Source of the DNA: Bryobacterales bacterium
Lineage (GTDB): Bacteria > Acidobacteriota > Terriglobia > Bryobacterales > Bryobacteraceae
Length of the DNA stretch: 32,794 nt
Reading direction: 5' to 3'
NCBI GenBank assembly: GCA_003487005.1
Contig: DNFG01000203.1
Location: 1-32,794 of the forward strand
Program-made: the position numbers and the translations under genes
The notes under the pieces: generated by a model
Seen by the model: the letters and a program-made list of their open reading frames with translations, nothing else
Databases searched by the model: none
What the model was told of the DNA's origin: nothing
Shown here: positions 25,541 through 32,500 of the stretch, piece by piece
Position numbering within the stretch: the first letter of the stretch is position 1
Layout: each line of letters begins with the position of its first letter

Positions 25541-26635
25541 TCAGGGGCGGCGGGGCGGCAACGGCGGGATCGCCTGCTCGCTCAGAGTCCGGAGCGGGAT
25601 GCGGTACTGTTTCAACAATTGGCGGATCTGCCGGCTGCTCAGCCGGTGGAGGGGGCGGAACTGGCGGCGCTTGCTCCACGTCCGGGGCAGCATCCACAGC
25701 GCTTCCCACTGGCCCTGAAGCAGGGCCAGTATCGCCCGAAGTTTGTCCTTCGGGCTGGAGAACCGGCTGATCTCCCCGCGGTTCAGCAGCGCGGCCTTCG
25801 CGCCGGCGGCCAGTCTTGCCAGATGATACGCGCCGTTTAGCCAAAGAAGAGTCCCAGGAAACAGTTTAGCGGCCAGAAGCACCCGGTTGCGCTCAATCAG
25901 GCGAAGCCGGGCGCTGGAGGCGAGTCCCAAAGTCGCGCCGCGATGATGACGGACCACCGCCTGCGGCATCAACCAGCAGTGCCAGCCCGCGATCCGGGCC
26001 CGCAATCCGAGTTCGGCATCGTCGCCGTACGCGAACAGATCCTCGTCGAAGCCGCCGATCTCTTCCAGCATCGAACGGCGGTACATGCAGGCGCAACCAT
26101 CGGGCCAGAGCGCCTCCTGGATTTCGTCATACTGGCCTTCATCCAGTTCGCCGGCGCCCCGCCCCCGGTTCTGCCCGTCGGGCCAGATCAGATGGCCGAC
26201 CTTGTCGATGAGCCGGGGGTCCTCCCAGACAAGGATTTTTGCCGCGGCCATGCCAACGCGCGGACCGCGATCGAAGGCCGCACGCAACTCGCCCAAAAAG
26301 TGCGGCTCCGCCTCGGCATCGTTGTTGAGCAGGGCAATGAATTCGGCCCGGGAGGCGTAGATCCCCTGGTTGTTCGCGGCACAGAAGCCGCGATTTTCGT
26401 GGTTTCGAATGACCCGGATGGGATACGGCCACGCGGCGGCTTCCACTGCTTCGACCGATCCGTCTGACGACCCATTGTCGACCAGGATGACCTCGAAGGG
26501 TGCGCCTTGGGGTGCGGCCAGGGAGCGAAGGCAGGCCAGCAGCAGTTCGCGCCGGTTCCAGTTCACCACGATCACGGAGACACTCCCCGGGCCCTGGTGC
26601 GATGCGGAGGCGGAGTTCGGCAAATGTTGTATCAT
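25541..26635 (-). CDS. Family 2 glycosyltransferase
   Basis: 364 residues. VSVIVVNWNRRELLLACLRSL at 19-39 opens the GT-A fold; VILVDNGSSDGSVEAV follows, then NRGFCAANNQGI and FIALLNNDAEAEP, which contains the metal-binding aspartate pair region, and MYRRSMLEEIGGFDEDLFAYGDDAELGLRARIAG with the acceptor-side ED-like acidic motif. This matches rhamnosyl/galactosyl-transferase-like GT2 enzymes of cell-surface glycans. The C-terminal 80 residues (KDKLRAILALLQ to RQIRQLLKQYRI) are also family-like, which argues that the frame overlapping it in the next gene is not coding. ATG 26635 was kept because the GTG at 26575 would clip the first strand. First gene of a four-gene operon; only 25 bases separate it from the divergent rodZ start. 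Confidence 0.9.
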   Translation of the reverse strand: MIQHLPNSASASHQGPGSVSVIVVNWNRRELLLACLRSLAAPQGAPFEVILVDNGSSDGSVEAVEAAAWPYPIRVIRNHENRGFCAANNQGIYASRAEFIALLNNDAEAEPHFLGELRAAFDRGPRVGMAAAKILVWEDPRLIDKVGHLIWPDGQNRGRGAGELDEGQYDEIQEALWPDGCACMYRRSMLEEIGGFDEDLFAYGDDAELGLRARIAGWHCWLMPQAVVRHHRGATLGLASSARLRLIERNRVLLAAKLFPGTLLWLNGAYHLARLAAGAKAALLNRGEISRFSSPKDKLRAILALLQGQWEALWMLPRTWSKRRQFRPLHRLSSRQIRQLLKQYRIPLRTLSEQAIPPLPPRRP

Positions 26636-26660
26636 ACCACCAAGAAGTCGGCTGTAACGA

Positions 26661-27572
26661 ATGGAGAAGCTCGGTCAAATCCTCCGCAACGAGCGGGAAA
26701 AGCGTGGCCTGACCATTGACGCGCTGGCGCAGCAGACACGCATCAATGCGCTCTACTTTCACGCCATTGAAGAGGGCGACCGGAAGAGTCTCCCCGGCGG
26801 GTTCTTCTACCGGAGTTTCCTGCGCCAGTATGCACGACTGCTGGAACTGCCCGAATCGGTCTACCAGGACGAGATTGCGCGGTCGCTCGAGCAGGAAACG
26901 CAGGAGATCCCCTCGCTGCCGGAACGGCACATCGATGTTCCGCCGATGCCGACCGGGACAACCGACCGCGCCGCGGAAACCCGCCGCTGGGTGATTCGCC
27001 TCGCGGGTCTGGTGGCGGTGGTGGCGCTGGCGACGATGCTGTATACCGTCTATCTTCGGTGGCGGACGCCCGCTGAACTGGCGGAGAATGGCGTCGCCGA
27101 ACCCCCTCCGATCGCCATGCCCGCCCCGCCCGAACCTCGCCCGGCGCCGGGGGGCGAAGCCACCCCGATCCCGCCACCCGGAAATTCGCAGGAGCCGGCC
27201 GGAGCCACTACCCCAGCCTCGCCCGCCACCGCTCCGGAGGTCGACTTGACGGCCGATTCCGCGCCGGTGCGCCTCCGTCTCACCGCCACCGAGGCAGTTT
27301 GGGTGGAGGTATGGACGGACGGGCGCCGTGTCTTCAACAACCTGATGAACGCCTCCGACGCCCGCAGCTTTGGCGCGCAGGCGAAGATTCGTGTACGGCT
27401 CGGCAATGCTGGGGGCATGAATCTCGAATGGAACGGACGAGCGGTTGAACCCGTCGCCCCACGCGGCCAGGTACGGACGGTCGAGTTCGGCCAGGATGAT
27501 TTCCAGGTTGTCGCCCCGGCGCCACCTGCGCCACCGGCGGACACGACTCCCATGCCCCCGGCATCGGCCTAG
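26661..27572 (+). CDS. rodZ: RodZ-like cytoskeletal helix-turn-helix membrane protein
   Basis: 303 residues. An N-terminal helix-turn-helix (LGQILRNEREKRGLTIDALAQQTRI to FYRSFLRQYARLL, residues 4-61) is the HTH_25 domain that in RodZ binds MreB instead of DNA. A single membrane helix runs from about 110 to 132 (WVIRLAGLVAVVALATMLYTVYL), then a proline-rich periplasmic linker (145-190) and a DUF4115 beta domain (about 200-290; VRLRLTATEAVWVEVWTDGRRVF). It links the MreB rod-shape machinery to the envelope. No good ribosome site is visible before the ATG; a TATCAT box lies 25 bases upstream. Divergent from a glycosyltransferase operon, so the 25-base gap cannot hold both promoters and one must lie inside coding sequence. 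Confidence 0.88.
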   Translation: MEKLGQILRNEREKRGLTIDALAQQTRINALYFHAIEEGDRKSLPGGFFYRSFLRQYARLLELPESVYQDEIARSLEQETQEIPSLPERHIDVPPMPTGTTDRAAETRRWVIRLAGLVAVVALATMLYTVYLRWRTPAELAENGVAEPPPIAMPAPPEPRPAPGGEATPIPPPGNSQEPAGATTPASPATAPEVDLTADSAPVRLRLTATEAVWVEVWTDGRRVFNNLMNASDARSFGAQAKIRVRLGNAGGMNLEWNGRAVEPVAPRGQVRTVEFGQDDFQVVAPAPPAPPADTTPMPPASA

Positions 27573-27582
27573 TCTTCTCGGG

Positions 27583-27600
27583 TTGCACCTCTATTGCACC
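27583..27600 (+). promoter_or_regulatory. Direct repeat TTGCACC spaced by one helical turn
   Basis: TTGCACC occurs at 27583-27589 and 27594-27600, 11 bases apart, so both copies face the same side of the helix. They lie 30-47 bases before the gltS start. Either copy can serve as a -35-like element (a GATGAT box follows the first at 18 bases). A paired activator site is possible. Confidence 0.3.
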
Positions 27601-27629
27601 CTTCGCGATGATACAGGTTCGGCTCTGTG

Positions 27630-28916
27630 ATGGCCCAGCCCCCGGTCAGGGCACCCCCGAGAGCCCGCAGCGAGGAACATTCTTTGGACATTCCCCTGGT
27701 GAAAGTCAACTCCGCCCAGGTTCTGGGTATCGCAGCTTTCGGCGTTGCCGCAGGCATCTGGCTGAAACGGCGGCTGCCGGTCCTGGACCGCCTGAACATC
27801 CCAGCCTCTGTCGTGGGCGGCCTCTTCTACGCCCTCGTGATTCTGGGCCTGCGGGACAGGGTCGTCAATTTCGAGTTGGACGTCACCTTGCGTGATCTGT
27901 TCATGGTGGCGTTCTTCACCACCATCGGGATGAGCGCCAGCCTGCGTGTCGTCCGGCAGGGCGGCAAACAGGTTCTGGTCTTTTTTGGACTGGCCACTCT
28001 CGGGGTGCTGCTTGAAAACGTCACTGGCGTGCTGACGGCGCTGGCACTTGGCCTGGACCCGCTGCTCGGCCTGCTGGTTGGTTCTGTGTCTATGGCCGGC
28101 GGACCAGCTACCGCCCTGGCCTTCGGCGAGACCTTCGAGTCACTCGGATTGCAGGGGGCCACTTCGCTCGGGGTGGCGGCCGCCATCTTTGGCATCGTGG
28201 CGGGTGGATTGCTTGGAGGCTACGCGGGAGGATTCCTCATCAGGCGGGATCGCCTGACCCCTGAAGCCACGGGCGGCGGGTCACGCCTCGAAGAGGTCGC
28301 TTATCGCCCTGAGGAGGGGGCCGAACCCCTGCGTTTCGCCGAAGAGCACGAGGAAGAGCGCTCTCCTCTATTGACGAACGCTCTCGCCATTGCGATCGCC
28401 ATGGGGCTGGGAACCCTTGTCAGTGCTGCCCTGCAGAGCGCCGGCCTGCTGCTGCCCTCCTACATCGGCGCGATGATGTGCGCGGCCGTCCTCCGCAACC
28501 TGGATGACCGCTTTGGGCTCATCGGGATTGCCCAGCGCCAGATGGACCAGATCGGCAATGTTTCCCTGGACCTGTTCATCGTGATGGCTCTGCTCACCTT
28601 GCGCCTCTGGGAGATGCTTGCACTGGCTTTGCCGGTGCTGCTGATGCTTGGGGTGCAGGTGTTGCTGGTGCTGGCGCTGTCACGTTGGCTGGTGTACCGT
28701 GTCATGCGCCGCGATTTTGACGCCGCGGTGGTTTCTGGCGGTTTCTGTGGATTCATGCTCGGCACCACCGCCAACGCCATGGCCTGCATGAACGAACTGG
28801 CGAACCGCTACGGCCCCGCCCCCCGGGCGTTCCTGGTCGTATCGCTGGTGGGCGCCTTCCTGATCGACTTCACCAACGCACTCATCATCACCCAGTTCCT
28901 GAATCTGTTCCGCTGA
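27630..28916 (+). CDS. gltS: Sodium/glutamate symporter
   Basis: 428 residues from ATG 27630. An inner-membrane carrier taking up glutamate with Na+. About ten hydrophobic segments form the two-domain GltS fold: RLNIPASVVGGLFYALVIL near the N terminus, FMVAFFTTIGMSASLRVVRQGGK, GLLVGSVSMAGGPATALAFGETF (a discontinuous re-entrant loop of the substrate site), a charged cytoplasmic linker around 215-250, PSYIGAMMCAAVLRNLDD, and FCGFMLGTTANAMACMNELA (the second re-entrant loop). The first 18 residues are charged and not family-like; TTG 27684, six bases after GAGGAA, is a credible alternative start. C-ending codons dominate here, unlike the G-ending codons of plus-strand genes in the first 15 kb. 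It is followed by the mini-cytochrome promoter after its stop. Confidence 0.93.
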   Translation: MAQPPVRAPPRARSEEHSLDIPLVKVNSAQVLGIAAFGVAAGIWLKRRLPVLDRLNIPASVVGGLFYALVILGLRDRVVNFELDVTLRDLFMVAFFTTIGMSASLRVVRQGGKQVLVFFGLATLGVLLENVTGVLTALALGLDPLLGLLVGSVSMAGGPATALAFGETFESLGLQGATSLGVAAAIFGIVAGGLLGGYAGGFLIRRDRLTPEATGGGSRLEEVAYRPEEGAEPLRFAEEHEEERSPLLTNALAIAIAMGLGTLVSAALQSAGLLLPSYIGAMMCAAVLRNLDDRFGLIGIAQRQMDQIGNVSLDLFIVMALLTLRLWEMLALALPVLLMLGVQVLLVLALSRWLVYRVMRRDFDAAVVSGGFCGFMLGTTANAMACMNELANRYGPAPRAFLVVSLVGAFLIDFTNALIITQFLNLFR

Positions 28917-28943
28917 CAGTTGCCGATAACAGGATGCTATAGT
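28913..28943 (+). promoter_or_regulatory. Candidate promoter of the first mini-cytochrome gene
   Basis: CTGACA (28913-28918, overlapping the gltS stop) and TATAGT (28938-28943) are spaced by 19 bases, longer than ideal. The -10 box is good. Transcription would begin about 28950, at the edge of the inverted repeat. Confidence 0.45.
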
Positions 28944-28950
28944 AGGTAAT

Positions 28951-28967
28951 GATCGCAACTTGCGATC
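28951..28967 (+). promoter_or_regulatory. Perfect inverted repeat at the predicted transcript 5' end
   Basis: GATCGCAA (28951-28958), C, TTGCGATC (28960-28967). It starts seven bases after the -10 box and ends 14 bases before the ATG, so it would be either an operator over the start site or a 5' hairpin in the mRNA. A shorter relative occupies the same place before the second copy of the gene. Confidence 0.6.
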
Positions 28968-28981
28968 GATCTGGGAGAGTT

Positions 28982-29191
28982 ATGAAGTACCTGCGTCTGT
29001 TCATTCCTGTCTTGACCCTTCTGGCGGCGTTTGCCGCCACCAGCGGCCTCTCGTACGCCACCAAGGAGTTCTCCAAAAAGGAGAAGAAGCCTTGCACAAC
29101 CTGCCATCCCAAGGGCAAGTTGAAGGAGTTGAACGAGGTCGGAAAGTACTACAAAGAGAAGAAGAGTCTGGAAGGCGCGCCGAAGTCGTAG
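28982..29191 (+). CDS. Tiny exported CXXCH protein (mini c-type cytochrome), copy 1
   Basis: 69 residues from ATG 28982, chosen because GGGAGAG lies just upstream and MKYLRLFIPVLTLLAAFAATSGLSYA is a clear signal peptide; the earlier in-frame ATG at 28949 lies within the inverted repeat. Predicted cleavage after Ala26 leaves about 43 residues, lysine-rich, with one haem-attachment motif CTTCH at 38-42 and a tail NEVGKYYKEKKSLEGAP. The only histidine is that of the motif and there is no methionine in the mature chain, so any haem would lack a normal second axial ligand from the same chain. This is far smaller than usual class I cytochromes c. It might be a haem-bearing electron shuttle, oligomer subunit or non-haem protein; function unknown. 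Confidence 0.8.
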   Translation: MKYLRLFIPVLTLLAAFAATSGLSYATKEFSKKEKKPCTTCHPKGKLKELNEVGKYYKEKKSLEGAPKS

Positions 29192-29203
29192 GTGCAGGTC
29201 TTC

Positions 29204-29230
29204 CCGGGCCTTGTAACGCGACGGGCCCGG
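29204..29230 (+). terminator. GC-rich hairpin after copy 1
   Basis: CCGGGCC (29204-29210) and GGCCCGG (29224-29230) form a seven-base stem with a 13-base loop, beginning 12 bases after the copy 1 stop; GCAG and CTGC outside it could extend the pairing imperfectly. No T-run follows, so it may attenuate or protect the 3' end instead of acting as a simple terminator. Confidence 0.4.
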
Positions 29231-29253
29231 ACTGCATCTCATCAGCCGAGTGA

Positions 29254-29280
29254 TACACTGTCTGAATCCGCAACCCGCGG
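29254..29280 (+). promoter_or_regulatory. Promoter -10 box and 5' hairpin of copy 2
   Basis: TACACT (29254-29259) is followed eight bases later by CCGC (29268-29271), loop AACCC and GCGG (29277-29280), then 17 bases to the ATG with GGGAGG in between. The order and spacing copy those of the first gene, and both hairpins share a GCAACNNGC core. No good -35 was found. Confidence 0.4.
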
Positions 29281-29297
29281 AGCCTGTTGGGAGGATT

Positions 29298-29510
29298 ATG
29301 AAAGCAATTCGCCTGTTTATTCCGGTTCTCACATTGCTGGCGGCATTCCTGGCTACCAGCGGCATCTCCTTCGCCACCAAGGAGATGGGGAAGAAGGAGA
29401 AGAAGCCCTGCACGACTTGCCATCCCAAGGGCAAGTTGAAGGAACTGAACGATGTCGGCAAGTACTACAAGGATAAAGGCACGCTCGAAGGCGCGCCGGC
29501 CACCAAGTAG
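29298..29510 (+). CDS. Tiny exported CXXCH protein (mini c-type cytochrome), copy 2
   Basis: 70 residues from ATG 29298, three bases after GGGAGG; the in-frame ATG at 29250 would add residues ahead of the signal peptide. It differs from copy 1 at 11 of the first 67 positions, mostly conservative (Y25F, E52D, E59D), and the block KKEKKPCTTCHPKGKLKEL is identical. The signal peptide ends FATKEM; mature size is about 44 residues with CTTCH at 38-42. Unlike copy 1 it has a methionine, Met30, eight residues before the first cysteine, which could in principle act as an extra ligand. It is a tandem duplicate that includes the regulatory leader. A strong terminator follows. Confidence 0.8.
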   Translation: MKAIRLFIPVLTLLAAFLATSGISFATKEMGKKEKKPCTTCHPKGKLKELNDVGKYYKDKGTLEGAPATK

Positions 29511-29534
29511 GTCCGGGCCTCGTCATCAGAAGAG

Positions 29535-29571
29535 AAAAGGGGCGGCCCTTGCGGGTCGCCCCTTTTGTTTT
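29535..29571. terminator. Strong bidirectional intrinsic terminator
   Basis: Stem arms 29535-29548 and 29553-29566 (AAAAGGGGCG with CGCCCCTTTT, then a G-T pair and CCC with GGG) close a TTGC loop, and GTTTT follows on the plus strand. The A-run on the left arm serves as the T-run for the opposite strand. It lies between the converging copy 2 gene and the TonB-dependent receptor gene and would stop both. Confidence 0.9.
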
Positions 29572-29586
29572 GCTTCCGGCCGGGTG

Positions 29587-32500
29587 CTAGAAGAAGAAGC
29601 GCAGCGACATCTGCAATTCGCGCTGGCTGCCCTTGCTGAGAACCTTACCGAAGTTTGCGTCGGTCGGGTTGGTGTTGGCGCCACTGAAGTTCGGGTGGTT
29701 CGGCCAGTTGAAGGCTTCGAAGCGGAACTGCACACCCGTGGCTTCCGAGAACTTGAAGGTCTTGAAGGCCGCGAGGTTCCAGTTCTGGAAACCTGGCTGG
29801 TGGAAAGGTATTGACTGGCGGTTCTGGTTCGGGTACGTGCCGTCGGCCGGGCGCGTGGCCCAGGCTTGGCCGCCAACCGTCGGTTCAAACCAGAATTCGT
29901 CGCCGAACTTCCGCGGATTGTTGGTGATGCCGTTCAGGTTCCAGGGCTTGCTGTTGGAGGAGCCGATACCCAGGTAGTCGTCGCCACGGGCGACCGTGAA
30001 CGGCGTTCCGGTCTGCATCTGAGTGACTCCGGAAAGCTGCCAGCCGCCCAACAGACCGCGCGTGAAGGCGCTGTCGGCATCGCGGAACCACGGCATTTCC
30101 CAAACGAAGTTGACCACCGCCACGTGGCGGGTGTCGAAATTGGACTTGCCCCAGTTCAGCCCCTGATTGAAGACATCAATGAAGCCTTCGCGTGGACCGC
30201 TGCCGGCGTCCATCGACTTGGAAAATGTGTATGCGAAGCCGTAGCTGAGCCCGCTCCGGAATCGGCGGTTCAACTCGACCTGCAGGCCGTTGTACTCCGA
30301 GCGCGCGGAGTGTTCCAGCATGTTGATGTTGGCGTAGCCACGGTAGGGCCGGAGCGCATTCACATTCGCGCCGGCGTTCTCCGGCCGGAACGTGGTCCCA
30401 GGGGCAAGCTGATTCAGGTCGCGTTCGCGGGCCAGATAGTTGCCTGACGTGCCGACATAGCCAACTTCGAGGGTGGTTTGCTGGAATAGTTCGGTCTGGT
30501 AACTGATGTTCCAGTTGTAGCTCCGCGGGATCTTGTAGACGCGGTCGATCGTCATGAAGAACTGCGGGAACGCGACGCGCGTGGCGCCTCCGGGGTTGTC
30601 GGCCACGCCGTTGGTCACCGAGCCCATTGGCTGCCACGGCGGATTGCCGCCGAGGAAGACCGAGTCATAGACGCCGGGTCGAGCCATGAAACCGCCGAAG
30701 CCGAGGCGCAACACCTGCTTGTTGGCCAGTTGGTAGGCCAGACCCAGGCGGGGCACCACGTTGAACTGGTTCGGCGAGGCGTAGGGGCTGCCGCCCGAGA
30801 GCAGGCGGTCAAACTCACCCGAATCGATCGCCGGCACGCGGCCGCGGCCGGCGTCAGGGAACGAGGAGCCAGGGATCACAACCCCGTTATAGCGGTCACC
30901 GGCCAGAATGTTCCCCGTCGCACGATCAATGACGATCGGACTGTTCGGGTCATACTTGGCCGGGTCGAAGTACGCCATGTTGCCCCAAAGGGACTTGGCG
31001 TATCCGTTCATCCAGGTCGCGCGGAAGCCGAGTTCCAGCTTCAGCTTCTGGGTCACGCGCCAGGAATCCTGCCCGAAGAATTCGAACATGTGCGAGCGGT
31101 AGGGTGTAAAGCTGCGGGGACCGATCTCGGCATAGCTCGAAAAGAGCCCCATCGCGGCATTGGCGATTCCAGTGCCAGTGCCTGGCGCGCCGCCGGGACG
31201 AACGTCGTTGAACACGAAACGGCCGTTCTGGTTGTTCGTTCCGCCGGGAACGCCCGACACGTTGATCTGGTCGAAGTCATTCTGGCCGGAACGCTCGAAC
31301 AGCGCCCCGAACTTGAAGGTGTGATTGCCAGCGATCTTGGTGAAATTGTTGGAGATCTGGTAGATCGGGCCAGTGGAGGAGGCCGGGTAAGGACCGCCGT
31401 CGATCGTTCCTACGTTCGGAATGGCGATCGTCGGCACCTTGTCGAAGATCTCTTTCCGTTCGGGGAACAGATACGGGTAATTGATGCCCGAGCGCGAGCG
31501 CAGGAAGCGCTCACCGCGCCGGTCGATCTCGATGAATACCCGGTCGACCGACGCCGACACCAGGAATTCGTTAATCATCGTGGGACCGAGCGTCCAGGTG
31601 TGGTTCAACGACGCAGTCTTGTTGGGCCGGTCCCAGTCCGTGGTGGCGAAATCGAAGCCGCCGCGGAAGCTGTCCAGCGCATTCCAGTTGAAGTTGGTGT
31701 GGCGGAAGCGGAAGACCTGATTCTGAGTGGGATTGTAGTCGATCGCGACGGTGTCCTTCCGCTGGTTCTGCGGATTCGGGCGCACCTGGAAGAAGTTGGT
31801 GTTTCCCTGGAACGCGCCGTTTGAAACCGGATAGGTGTTCAGAAAGGCCATCCCGTTCGGACTGCGCTGCGCTGCGGGGATGACGTTGCCTGGGAACGGA
31901 TTGCCGGTGGCCGGGTCCAGAATGGTCCGCGGACTGCCGTAGTAGATGTTCGAGCCGAGCAGTTCGCTGAAGTCGCCATTCCGCATCGCCGCCGAGGGGA
32001 CGCGCTGGAATGTCGTGTTTTCACGGCGGAAGCGGACCCACTCCTGACTCCAGAGGAAGAACAGCTTCTCCCGGTCCGGATTGAACGCTTTGCCGAGGGT
32101 GACCGGGCCGGAGAAATTGTAGCCGAACTGGTTGAAACGGAAGGGCGCCACGAAGTTGGTCGCCGGATTGGTGTTGCGGCTCCAGCTATTGGCGTCCAGA
32201 GCCGAATTCCGGAAGTACTCGTACGCCGCGCCATGGAAGTCACGCTGACCCGAACGGGTCACGATTCGGATCTGACCAGCAGCCGAGCGGCCGTACTCGG
32301 CCGAGTAGTTCGCCGTCAATACCTGAACCTCTTGCACGGTATCCAGGTCCACTGAACCGATCGAGGTTCCGTTCGCACGGGTGCGGGTCGCGACTGCTCC
32401 GTCAAAGGTGAGCACCGAATCCTGCGAGCGTCCGCCATTGATGGCAAATCCGCCCGAGGACATCGCGAAACTGAAGCCCGAAAGCGCGCCACCGCGCACA

